From Flammulina velutipes (lineage: Eukaryota; Basidiomycota; Agaricomycetes; Agaricales; Physalacriaceae), in assembly GCA_011800155.1 (NCBI GenBank), contig CM022371.1:1302001-1366000 (forward strand): 64,000 nucleotides of DNA. The letters run 5' to 3'. Positions 9,846 to 20,359 of the stretch are shown here, in pieces. The notes below the pieces were generated by a model. That model was not told the DNA's origin, did no database searches, and saw only the letters and a program-made list of their open reading frames with translations. Each line of letters starts with the position of its first letter. Position 1 is the first letter of the stretch. A program made the position numbers and the translations under genes.

Positions 9846-9947
9846 GGCGCCGAGTCATACACGAAGGCAAATGTTGAAAGTTTCCAGTCAAGAGATGATC
9901 GGCATCTGCCGGACCGCCTTGCCTTCCATCCACCGTGTGCTCTAAAT
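9846..9947. promoter_or_regulatory. shared promoter region, RPC34 / small membrane protein
   Basis: 102 bp between the divergent start codons of RPC34 (-) and the small membrane protein (+). No clear TATA box or known factor site stands out. Inferred from position. Confidence 0.35.
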
Positions 9948-10457
9948 ATGGACGACATTCGCAGACGAATACCGTTCACTTTCAACCAGGACGACGAAGC
10001 TGAGAACGCGGATCAACCTCAAATACTTGACGAACAAGAGCAAGAAGAGATGATTGCGAAATTACGGGCACAGAATGTCGCGACTGACAAAAAGGCAATT
10101 CTGGTCCTCCAAGTGGTACTCGCCATGAGCTCTCTCGTGCACCTGCTCACGCTGGTAACATCGGCCAACATCCTAGTCCTGCTACCTATCTTCGCCCACC
10201 TAAATCTATTCCTTATCCTCATCCACCATCCCCACGCGCTGTCATTCCGAATCACATTCATACTGGCCTTTATTCCGCTCCTACTCGCCTACTTTCACCT
10301 GGGCGGATTCGATTCTACACGGGAGCTTTGGTGGTTAATTCACCTGGTGGCACCCGCCATGGTATGGCTGTCACAGAATGTATTGGGAGGTATCGACAAG
10401 ACCACGGAGGGCTTGGAAACTTTGGAGGGGATGAAATATCGAGCAATGGGTGCTTAA
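9948..10457 (+). CDS. small multi-pass membrane protein, unknown function
   Basis: A single exon of 169 codons from ATG 9948 (MDDIRRRIPFTF). The frame is open further upstream, but this is the first ATG after the divergent promoter and the region before it overlaps RPC34 exons. A charged, acidic N-terminal part (~50 residues, with DEQEQEEMIAKL) is followed by about four hydrophobic segments: AILVLQVVLAMSSLVHLL, ILVLLPIFAHLNLFLIL, ITFILAFIPLLLAYF and LWWLIHLVAPAMVWL. No signal peptide. I do not recognise the family; size and layout suit a small ER or mitochondrial membrane protein, which is a guess. Converges with the GH5 gene. Confidence 0.75.
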   Translation: MDDIRRRIPFTFNQDDEAENADQPQILDEQEQEEMIAKLRAQNVATDKKAILVLQVVLAMSSLVHLLTLVTSANILVLLPIFAHLNLFLILIHHPHALSFRITFILAFIPLLLAYFHLGGFDSTRELWWLIHLVAPAMVWLSQNVLGGIDKTTEGLETLEGMKYRAMGA

Positions 10458-10728
10458 GCACGTTCGCTCGCCTAAACACTCTTCGCCGTTGCGCGGTAAC
10501 CAATCGCTCCCTGCATGGACGCATCGATGAAGCTACCTGCCAGTAGCAGTCTTAACGGCTTCGCTTCTTTGGCAGTGGGGCCATATGTACGTCTTTATTA
10601 GGCCGATAGCAGATCAAGGAATGTAATTGTATGTAACGAACGGACGAGTATACCTCTAGTTACACAACACAAAAGTATATAAATTACATGAAGCAGATAA
10701 AGCTGATAGTATGTCCAAATCAGTCCTT

Positions 10729-13102
10729 TCATATCGGAGTCGGGGTAGTTTCAACAACAACACCAGCAGCGGCAACGGCAGCCGCTCCCCCACATCCCGT
10801 TGGCACAGCAGCATCAATGGCGTCCCATGCATCAGGATATACACATCCAGCAATGGCCGTCGGCGCCAACACCGTATCATCATCGTTGAACCAACCATCC
10901 ACAGTAGTGCCAGTCACTGAAGGGCCAGGAAGAGTGTTTATCGTGCCCGTAGCGGTGTAAACTGGTAGCTCTGTTGGGAGTGCAGGCGCACCAGATATCG
11001 TCGCGGGCGGGTAAGGATCGAACGATCCAGTAATCGTTCCAGCACCAGCACCACCCGTCATCCAAGATTCATACTCACCATCGAAAGAGACGAGCCCAGC
11101 GCACTTGCCAGCTGCTTCCCTAGGATCCTTCAAGATCCAACCGTTCTCCAAGCCAAGCTTGTAAGACCACAACGGCGACCCGACGGTTCCATCCGACTTC
11201 TCACCAATCTTCCATGTCCAGAAGAAGAAATCTTGGAATGCATCCATCTAAAGATCAAGTTTCAGTTTCTGAGCGAATATCGAGGTGAGGGCAAATCGCA
11301 CCTGTGCAGCGTTAAAGGCAGCGACACCAGCTTTCATCGACGCGTCCCAAGTCGATGCGTCCTCCCAGACACTGCAGTCGCCTCCGAAAGTCTGACTGCC
11401 CGGTACACCCCTCAGATAAAAGCCGCAATCGTTCCAGCCATTACTCCATTCGCCGGCATACGTAGGTCCAACAGTCCTAGACGTTGTAGCAAACTCGGTG
11501 CCCCAGTTGCATGCTGCATCCACCCAGACACCACCTGCGTCGTCGCCAGTACCCGTAGCAATGGGATCGTCAAACGTCGAACCACTGAACGAGGTATACG
11601 GGTGGCGATCGAGCATCATGCGGTCGCTACCCGCGAGGAAGCCATCCCACTGCGACATATCGCCTTCGAACCCATCGTGGACCGAAATATAAGGCCCCGA
11701 TCCAATACCTGTTATTTCACGGATGGTATCGTGTACTTCCTTGTACCAGGAGGTAAGGACGGGTCGTCCAATCTGGGTGAGGAGAGCCTCGTTGATGAAA
11801 CCAAAGATGCCAACAAGGTTGGCGTATTCAGGCTGCGAGATGAATTCGGTGATTATCCTGATGTAGTTGATCGCACGCTGTGCGTTTGCGAGTCCCATGG
11901 TGCCGTAAAGGAAGTTGACTTGGCCGAGTTTGCCAGAGTGGTTGTAACCTAGCGGATATGTCAGTTACTTGGCAAATTTTCGGCGGGGGGACGTGAGGCG
12001 ATAACTGACCGTTTTGAGAACCTGGGATGGTGTGCAAATCCAAGTTGACACGAAGTCCGTACTTGCGGGCCCATTCGAAGGCTTGGAGGATGTACCTGGG
12101 ATCAGATCAGATGCGTTGAATCGCATAACGAAGTGTGAGGATGCTTACTTCCAGCACGTCCTCTCTAAGAACGGTTCTTCGTCAAGCTTGTCAATGGCCC
12201 AGAAGGGTATGGGCAACCGGATGTAATTCAATCCGGCACCCGCTATTTCAGCGAAGTCTTTCTCAGTCTACGAAGTTATGAGCACATCAAGTGGTTGAGT
12301 GAGCATGAGCAATAGAACGTACTATGAATGTGGCGTAGTGCTCTTCCAACTCGTCTGCGGGCATCAGCTCGCTGAGAGTCCATTCATCCACTGCGCCGGG
12401 GTATTTCTCAAACAGCGCAGGACTGATGAAAGGCTCGAGGACGAACCAACCGCCAAGGTTGACACTGAGGGGATATCAGTTAGCCAAGAAGTCAAGTAAA
12501 CCGAAGAGGATGCCGTGTACCCATAAGCTTTGTCCTTGCCCCACGTCCAAGTCTCATTAAGCGCTGGTGTCCAAGAGTTGGGCTTAGCACCGTCATTGAA
12601 TGGATCGTTCGGGTCGGATACCCCTGCCAGTCAAGAAACATGAGAATAGCTGAGGGATTTGGTTAGAAGAACACGCACAATAGCCGCCAAACTTGTTCTC
12701 GTAGACAAAGGTACTCCCGTCGGATAGAGTGATCGTGGAGCCGTCGCCTCCTGTGACAGCAGCATTGGTGTCGGTGTCTGGGTCGTTATTTCCGCCACTC
12801 CCGTTCCCGTTCCCGCCCCCATTCCCACCACTGGTGCTTGAGCTCGCAGACGAAGAGCTGTCCTTATCCTTGATGACGGTAAAGTAGACGGGGAGGATGA
12901 CAGCTAGGACAACGACAACTAGGGCGGCGAGGGCGATGATCCATACGAGAGGACGTTTCTTCCAGTTCTTCTTGGTAGGTTGTTCACCGTCGTAGCTGTC
13001 CTGCTCAGCCTTGGGAAGGAAAGTAGTTGAAGTTGCAGGCGTTGTGCCAGAATCGGTGCCCAGGTATGAAGCACGAGGAGGGTCAAGTTCGGATGGAGGC
13101 AT
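10729..13102 (-). CDS. GH5 family (subfamily 9-like) exo-beta-1,3-glucanase, type II membrane protein
   Basis: Starts at ATG 13100-13102 (MPPSELDPPRASYLG). A Lys-rich cytosolic tail is followed by one membrane segment (LVWIIALAALVVVVLAVIL), then a Ser/Gly/Asn-rich stalk. The catalytic GH5 domain shows VNLGGWFVLEPFISP, AGLNYIRLPIPFWA, LRVNLDLHTIPGSQNG, GIFGFINEAL (acid/base Glu in NEA), DRHPYTSF and YAGEWSNG (nucleophile Glu). The C-terminal part (after WSYKLGLENGW) is rich in Thr, Pro and Ala. Family members are glucan 1,3-beta-glucosidases acting on cell-wall beta-glucan. The single N-terminal anchor predicts a surface-tethered enzyme. Several ~50-nt introns interrupt the gene. Divergent from the Asp-tRNA synthetase gene (about 330 bp). 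Confidence 0.93.
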
Positions 13103-13432
13103 CCTCGTCAACGTCGTCGTGGTAGAAGGAAAAGAGTGGAGATATGACGGGATCTAAGAGGAAACTTGGCAAGAACAGAAAATGATGTCGTTTCGGCTAT
13201 TCCGTGCGAAATGTCGTATGTACCAAGGCGGCTTCGTCTCCCCGAGTCGACATAAGACTTTCTTAGGTGAATTCACAACCCATCATCGATCATCGTTGGA
13301 TGGGAAACGAACAATTTAAGATACACGAGAATTGACCGATATGTATTGCTAGCGCCTGCTAGCCCGTACAGCACCGCCACTTTTAATTGAGAAAACTCGG
13401 CACCCGGACCGCGTTCTCTTCCTCCGCCAATC
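13103..13432. other. divergent intergenic region, no gene seen
   Basis: 330 bp between the starts of the GH5 gene (-) and the mitochondrial Asp-tRNA synthetase gene (+). It should contain both promoters. No repeat or RNA gene was recognised. Confidence 0.5.
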
Positions 13433-16044
13433 ATGCGCGTCCTGCAGGTGGCGCACTGCTTGGCCAGAAGATGTTCTCAAAAACCTTTCACCTGCAGTCG
13501 ACATCTTACAACTCGGCTGTATTCCATCCCAGCGTCACAAGTCCAGGCCAAAGTCGCGCATTGCGGTGAGCTTCTTTCCTGGCCTGCAAACATGTCATTA
13601 AAGTAGTCGCGTCTTAGCACCGTTCCCCCGCAGAACCCACACGTGCGGGGCACTCTCCGACGCACATGAAGGAGCACAGGTCGTTCTCTCCGGCTGGCTT
13701 CTAAATAAACGGTGACCTACTTGCTACCAAATCCACCGCGTGATTCTCATTTATCCAAGGAAGGGCAAAGAGGTATCGTTCTTTCCAATGAAAGACTCGA
13801 CGGGAACCATTCAGCTTGTCGTTGACAACAGCAACGCGTCTCTTTCCGAAGCGTTGTCATCCATACCCGTCGAGTCCGTGGTCTCTGTAACGGGACACGT
13901 CCTAACCAGACCACCGGAAGCTCGCCGACCAGTACGCACGCGCCAAACCATTCATCTCGTGTTATAACTTGTCATTAGGGTCAAGGCGGTGACATTGACA
14001 TCAAAGTAACGAGCTTCACGCTCTTGAATCCTGCCTCCGAAGCACTTCCATTTGTCCCGTCAGGACATAACCTGGTATGACCCGGTCCAGTACCATCATT
14101 AATGCCCTAATTCAAATAATATCTAGCCCAATGAAGACTTCCGTTTACGCCATCGCTACCTTGACTTGCGAAGAAATGAACTATCCCACAACCTACGGAC
14201 AAGAAGTCAAGTGGCCCACATTGCTAGAACCACCCTACACGAGCTCGGTAACAACACCTTATCCACTTTGACAACCCCAGCTGACACCGTCTAGGTTTCT
14301 TGGATGTAGAGACCCCGATACTCCTACGATCATCACCTGAGGGTGCCAAAGAATTCGTCGTTCCAACGCGGACGAAGGATTCCGACCCCCCAAAGTTCTT
14401 CGCACTGGCTCAATCACCGCAGCAACCCAAACAGCTTTTAATCTGCTCTGGAGGCGTCGATCGATACTATCAAATTGCCAAATGTTTTAGAGACGAGGAC
14501 GGACGGAAGGACAGACAGCCTGAATTCACGCAGATTGATTTGGAGATGGCTTTTGTATCTTGGGGGCCTGACCCTGGGTGTGCTGAGGGGTGGCGCATGG
14601 GCGGTGGGGAGGTCAGAGACGTCGTTGAAAATATCGTTCGGGAAATTTGGAGTCGCGTGAAGGGTATCGCTCTCCCCGAGAGGTTCAAGATCATGACCTA
14701 CACAGAAGCTATGACACGCGTGTGTATTCGTCTTCCTCTATCTTTTACACTTCTGACTAGTCCTAGTTTGGCTCTGATAAACCGGACACACGTTTCGGCC
14801 TTGAGGTTTGGTCTGCTATAGTCATCTACTGCTGATCTCCTGACGGGATCTTCCAGGTTTCAAATATCACGGGCTCTCTGCCCTTGGGGATTCGCTCTGA
14901 GCTAGAAGCCGCTGACGATATACTTGAAGCTCTTGTCGTGCGCAAAAATGACGATCCCGAGTTCTTTGTGGCCTCCAAGAAATGCCTCACGGAACCTGAC
15001 GCTGTAGGATTTTCTGCGTCTCTTAGAAATTACTTGTCTCTCTAACAATGCTCACTAGGATCGTATATCGATATCCAACTCCAACTTGTCGCGATGGATG
15101 GGGCACAGCCGAACCTCCAAGGACGTCGATATCGATACAACACCTATCAACAAGACATTGAACCTCGCACCCGGGGATATTGTTTGGGTATCACGCAGGC
15201 CACGGATACCCTTCGTTAGTCCATCCCTCGCGCCCTCTAAAGCCTACTCACCGGATAATAGGGCGGATCGACAGTCCTTGGACGCCAGCGAAGTGCCTTG
15301 CTCCAAGCCGCACTTGACCAAGGTGAGGCCACAATACCCATTTCACCGAAAGGTACCTCACACCGTCGACAGGCCAAACCGTGTTTCCACCCGGACAAGA
15401 ACCCCACTTCCTTTGGATAACGGAGTTCCCGCTCTTTAGCCCGGAAACCGACAAGTTGTGTAGTACTCACCATCCTTTTACGGCTCCGATGTGGGAAGAT
15501 ATCGAGGATCTCTATAATGGGAATCCTCGTCGGGTAAGTGTTTGGATTTATGTAGGAGTGCAGCTATTGACTTGATTAGGTCCGGGGTCAGCATTATGAT
15601 CTGGTGCTTAATGGCGTGGAGATTGGAGGGGGTTCGGTTCGAGTACATGATGCCGCTATGCAGGAATACATCTTTACGCAGATTCTCAAGGTATACCTGG
15701 TCTTAGTCTTCCCTTTTCCTCAAGCTGACCACCCAAATAGCTTTCGGAGGAAGAACGTGAACCATTCTCACATCTTCTCGATGCTCTAAGATGTGGCGCG
15801 CCGCCACATGGTGGTATGGCACTAGGTTCGTGTTGTTTTCCTCGATATATTCATTGAGTAAACCGTGGTGTTAGGTTTTGATCGTCTTATGGCTATCCTC
15901 TGCGACTCTGCTTCTATAAGGGACGTCATTGCGTTCCCCAAGGCAAGTTCTGGGAATGATCTTCTGTTTGAGAGCCCCGGGATCGTACCGTCCTCTGTGT
16001 TGAAGGAGTATAGCTTACGGCCCACCTCTACTCAATCGGCGTAA
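13433..16044 (+). CDS. MSD1: mitochondrial aspartyl-tRNA synthetase (bacterial type)
   Basis: Class II tRNA synthetase charging mitochondrial tRNA-Asp. Motifs in order: [22 protein letters not shown] (anticodon-binding OB fold), [25 protein letters not shown] (motif 1), [51 protein letters not shown] (motif 2, cut here only for description), [12 protein letters not shown], a His-rich HHPFTAP and [14 protein letters not shown] (motif 3). Proposed start ATG 13433 gives an Arg-rich, acid-free presequence ([18 protein letters not shown]). It joins in frame through a 52-nt intron; another possible start (ATG 13471, other frame) would need a 71-nt intron. Many ~50-nt introns. Stop at 16042-16044. 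Confidence 0.9.
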
Positions 16045-16207
16045 ATAATTTTGAGGATCACGTATCTGTAGTAGCCTTGACAATAGTGATAACCAGCCAA
16101 CGCCCAATCAAGGGAATGCGACGCTAAGCTGAAACTCGAAATGTGGCGCACCCACGTGTCCGTGTTTGGCTGGCATTATGTAATCCAAACTTCTCTTTTC
16201 CTCTCTC

Positions 16208-17070
16208 ATGTCTGAAGTGGAATCGACGCAACCGCCACCGGCGCCTGAAGCTATCGTTGAAGATGCGTCGGAAGAAGATCAGGTGCGTGAAGGACGCGTG
16301 AAAAATGTTGCATTTTTTTTGAAGGGGGCTATTATATAGGAAATAATGCTCATGAAGAAACGAGTAGAGGAGATGGAGCAGGAGGCGATGAAGCTACGGG
16401 AGATGCAGGCTCAGGCGGAGCAGGAGAATGGAGGAGCCGATTCGGGGGGCAATATGGAGACGGACGAAGATAAAAGTGCTGCAGACAACCGGAGTATATA
16501 CATCGGCAACGTGAGTTCCCCCACCCCGCTTGGGTTTCGGTGCGCTACTGAGCTGCGCAGGTTGATTATAGTGCGACGCCCGAGGAGATTCAAGGCCATT
16601 TCCAGTCTTGCGGTGTCATCAACCGGGTCACTATCCTCTGCGACAAGTTTACAGGCCATCCGAAAGGGTACGCACGCCACATTGCTGTTTTGTATTACTT
16701 CGCGCTGAAAGGCGCTGTGCAGATATGCGTATGTTGAATTTTCTGAACCTGAACACGTTGACGCTGCTTTGGTTATGAATGAGTCGCTTTTCCGAGGTCG
16801 TCTAATCAAGGTGTGTGGGTATTGAGTGGGTTGGAGGTTTTTGTGGCTTATGGTGGTGTGTAGGTGACAGCGAAGAGGACGAACGTGCCGGGGTTCAACC
16901 GTGGACGGGGACGAGGTGGTGGTGGTGGGTATCGTGGGGGATACCGCGGGGGTTATAGAGGAGGACATCCTGGGTACCAGCCATACCGAGCGCGGGGAAG
17001 GTATGTTCTGTAATGCTTGACTTGATGCTGCGACTGACTTGTTCTGCAGGGGACGCGGGCGAGGGTTCTA
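16208..17070 (+). CDS. nuclear poly(A)-binding protein, PABPN1/Pab2-like
   Basis: Short acidic N-terminus ([15 protein letters not shown]), a Glu/Met-rich coiled-coil ([19 protein letters not shown]), one RRM domain and a C-terminal RGG/YRGG tail ([20 protein letters not shown]) ending GRGRGF. RRM motifs are visible: RNP2 [24 protein letters not shown], and RNP1 [10 protein letters not shown]. This layout (acidic/coiled-coil, single RRM, RGG tail) is that of PABPN1 and fission-yeast Pab2, which bind nuclear poly(A) and link it to poly(A)-tail length control and exosome decay. The tail arginines are likely methylation targets. Six or so small exons; the last intron splits the final RGG segment. 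Converges with bL19m. Confidence 0.9.
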
Positions 17071-17224
17071 GTCTTAGCGTACTCATTGTATATCATAAGT
17101 ATTTTATTGAAATTTACATATTGTGTTACCGAACGGCGCTTCAGACGGTGGGGTTTGCAAACAGTGAGATTATGTGGGTGTATGTAGAGTACGACCTGAA
17201 CAAGTCCTTCAGTCGTACATACAA

Positions 17225-17755
17225 CTATAGCTTCCTGGCGCTGCCTGCAATCTGGTTCATCTTGTCCGGGTCGTCCCTCAAGAAATACAGCTTTGCCCGC
17301 TTCATCCTCCCATTTGGCGGTGTCCGTAACACCTTGATCTCCTTCAAATGCGGGGAATTGACGTAGAGCTGCATGTCGACGCCCGTCCGCTGTATAACGT
17401 TGCGCACGACGATAGACGTGTCCATTCCCTTCCTCCGTATCGAAATGAGGACGCCGGTAAAAACGGTCGGGGCGTGCTCCATGTTTATCGTCAGAATTGA
17501 GCCTGGGCGCAGCTGCTTGGGGGACTTGCGGCTGAACAGAGTGTCGAGCATGGCGCGCTTTTCGGGCGTAGGCAGGCTCTTTGCGAGAAACGGCATGACG
17601 CCGCGTCCTTCACGAATACTGCGCGGCGCTTGTTTTTTTGAGGGCTCCGGGTGGATTATGACTGTCTTGGAGAATGGATAGGCGCGCGCTTCTGTCGCAG
17701 CAGCAGCCGACGTGGCAAAGGAGCGCGCCGCCCCGCGAAAGATATTGGGCAGCAT
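17225..17755 (-). CDS. IMG1: mitochondrial ribosomal protein bL19m
   Basis: A single uninterrupted frame of 176 codons from ATG 17753-17755. An N-terminal mitochondrial presequence is visible (MLPNIFRGAARSFATSAAA). The L19 domain follows: LRPGSILTINMEHAPTVFTG, GVLISIRRKGMDTSIVVRN and LYVNSPHLKEIKVLRTP, then basic KRAKLYFLRDDPDKM. Corresponds to yeast Img1, a large-subunit mitoribosomal protein. Lack of introns is unusual in this window. Its start lies 63 bp from that of the divergent IVY1-like gene. Confidence 0.93.
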   Translation of the reverse strand: MLPNIFRGAARSFATSAAAATEARAYPFSKTVIIHPEPSKKQAPRSIREGRGVMPFLAKSLPTPEKRAMLDTLFSRKSPKQLRPGSILTINMEHAPTVFTGVLISIRRKGMDTSIVVRNVIQRTGVDMQLYVNSPHLKEIKVLRTPPNGRMKRAKLYFLRDDPDKMNQIAGSARKL

Positions 17756-17818
17756 GGATGATGGAGGTTTGAAGAGAAATTGCTGTTTTGGGCGACCCGC
17801 ACTTGCCTTTCGCCCATC
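17756..17818. promoter_or_regulatory. 63-bp bidirectional promoter, IMG1 / IVY1-like
   Basis: Only 63 bp separate the two divergent start codons. Transcription start sites must be very close together or overlap the coding regions. No known motif stands out. Confidence 0.4.
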
Positions 17819-19631
17819 ATGGCTCCCACCCGGCCTCGCTCAATGCGTGCTCTGGCTTTCGGCAACAAACGAAACTCGTCGCCTGGCCCACCCTCGCCCA
17901 CGTTTTCGGATACCACAAATGTCTCTGCTATGAATTTCGGAGCAGACGGCCCAGAAAAGATCATAACCAGAGCAAACCTCAAGGCTAGTCTTCAGGCTTA
18001 CGACCAAGTGTGTGATATTTGCTTCTTGTTAATCGTAGCTAATATACGTGGGTAGCTAATGACCACCTCTGCGAATTATCGTCTGGCCTTGAAGAACATG
18101 TCCAACGCTACCGCAGCCTTTGCTGATGCCATGGAGGCGTGTAGTGGGTAAGAAGCATTCCCTCTGTATGATAGCCCTAGCTTACTGTCCCTAGGCTCAA
18201 GGGCCCGTCCTATGAAGCTGGAACACGATTACAAGCAGCGTCCGGCCTCCAGCACCTCATCGGCAACCATTGGCATGTACTGGTACGTACTTCCTTACCA
18301 AATATCTCTTATTCTAATTGCATTATTCAGGCCGAAACGATTGACAAGAAGTTTGAGAAGCCTCTCCTTCAGCATCTCGATACCTACAAGACGATTGTCA
18401 ATGTAAGTCCGCCGGCAATTAACCAACATACGATAACGAACGTGTCCACTTTACAGGAGCGATCCGCTTCATATGAACGCGCTCTAAGAGAAAAGAGCCA
18501 GGTGATAAAGGATACCGAGATGCGGAATATGAATAAGAAAGAGCGAAGTACTGATTTACCTTTTGCAGTGCATTCTCGTAGCTGATAACCGTCTTCTAGA
18601 TTTACAAAGCTTCAGAGAAGCTCTCTCTGTTCTTCAACGCCAGGTGGACGATTTGGATGACATCAAGGCTGCCCACTATCAGGAAATTCTGGAGCATGAG
18701 GAAGAGGTGTGGGATGTTGTACAGGCTAAGGCAAGTTCATGCCCTTCAGACATCGTATATGGCTGACCTCATTCGCAGATTTGTGTTGTTGTACGCTCGA
18801 CTATGGATGTATTTGACAGATTCACCGCCAAGGCGTACGCTATCTTACTCCACATCGTCAACAGTCCCACTAACCAAAAATTTTAGGTCTGACCCTGTTA
18901 TCGAACCGATGCTGCAAGCTGTCCCAGACCCATTCGACTCATACGGTCCTCCGCAAGCAGAAGATCAAATCTTCAGCATCCTCCCTCCACTCTCCATCAT
19001 GACTGGACCTGCCTCCACTTCTGCTTCGGCAACGCCCACCATGACAACTCCGGAGCTGAGCGCTGCAGATGGGCTACCTCCTACCACCTCCTCCAGCAGA
19101 ACCAACTCATGGACGCAATCAAATGGATTCTTCCCTTCAGAGTCAACGGAATGGGCCGATTTGCCCTCCCCCAGTTCCACACCGACTCCTCCCCGCTCGA
19201 TCTCCCCTCCATCCACCAGTCAAAGGAGGCATTCGGTGCCCCCCGCGACAGGCCACCATCCCCGCCGCTCTGAATCGTCGAAATTGCGCAGTGTGCTAAC
19301 TGTGATCGACGAGAGTCATTCGCGACATTCCTCCGAAGCAATGGCAGAGTCAAACGCACCTTACACGCCCGACGATACCAAGGTGCCCCCTCCGCTCATC
19401 CAGCCCCAGCCAGAGAAGAAGTCGGCATTTTCATGGACGTCGCCGTTTTTGTATGGGCAATCTCCTCATGATGATAATGGGCATGAACCGGATGAGGCTC
19501 CTACACCGAGGAGTTCTTCGTTCTCCAAGGTGCCTCCTCCGCCTGCGCTGGATCCCTCTCTCACGGAAGCGCAGAAGGAGAGTGGGGAGGATGTTTCTCA
19601 TAGTGCCGTGTCGATACCTGTGACGACGTAG
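17819..19631 (+). CDS. IVY1-like BAR-type membrane-binding protein
   Basis: Starts at ATG 17819 (MAPTRPRSMRALAFGNK). The N-terminal ~300 residues are helical, with the pattern KIITRANLKASLQAYDQL, SANYRLALKNMSNATAAFADAMEAC, KKFEKPLLQHLDTYKTIV, SFREALSVLQRQVDDLDDIK and YQEILEHEEEVWDVVQAKI, resembling the I-BAR-like domain of yeast Ivy1, a phospholipid- and Ypt7-binding vacuolar protein linked to TORC1. The C-terminal half is Ser/Thr/Pro-rich and probably disordered (SISPPSTSQRRHSVPP, PRSSSFSKVPPPP). About seven exons in the helical part; the tail is one long exon. The family assignment is by overall pattern and is good but not certain. Confidence 0.78.
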
Positions 19632-20359
19632 GAAACGGACATTTCTTGATTATTACCTTTCTTTCTTAATTGTACTTATTCCAATGGTTCGGGTTTTGTC
19701 TTCTCATAATGTTTATTACTGTCTACATAGTCAAGCTTATGTGTGTTTTCTTTCGCTCTGTCCTGATGTCATGTGGCGTAGATGAAAACAGAGGTCGGGA
19801 ACAAGGCAGCCTCATAAGGGGTGAACAACACCGGTTTACACAAAGGTGTCTAGATCTCTTGTTACATACATGAGTAATGCAATGACTCGGACTGAACCCT
19901 TGGCTCTTCCTGCATGGGGATTGTGGCGCTTAACCACGGAGGGGACTTTCCTCCGACATGGAACGATTTACGAGCGATGGGTACCATTCGGACCGAGAGA
20001 GCAGCCTATCGCGACGAGTGCGGAGTCAAGTGGACCAAGCCCCTTCGAAGTAGATTGCATCTTAAAGGTAAAGCTAGTGTCATGCATGAAGCGTGCGACA
20101 CTAAAGATCGACGGGATCCACCGCGTGTGGGAAGAATTAAAAAAACCGTGTGGTTCCGCTCGTCATCCGTTCCACCATCGACGTTCACCGTCGGCCAATC
20201 CCAGCGGTTTCTTTCTTCGTCCGCCTTTTTTATTATTATCGAGTTTCATCAGGCACCCCCTGCAATTAGCAAGGCACCCGAGGGAACACGTGAAAGCTGA
20301 TTGTCATTGTGGCCGTCAGACATCTTTCTTGATTTCCTACTTCCAACATCCTCGACTTG
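19632..20359. other. 728-bp intergenic region, no gene seen
   Basis: Between the IVY1-like gene and the Zn2Cys6 gene, both on +. Open frames on either strand here are short, lack recognisable motifs and differ in composition from the neighbours. The right part should be the promoter of the transcription factor; CACGTG is present at about 20287-20292. Confidence 0.5.

Noticed and set aside
11233..11952. 239-residue + frame opposite the GH5 catalytic domain
   Set aside because: The opposite strand carries all GH5 motifs; this frame has none.
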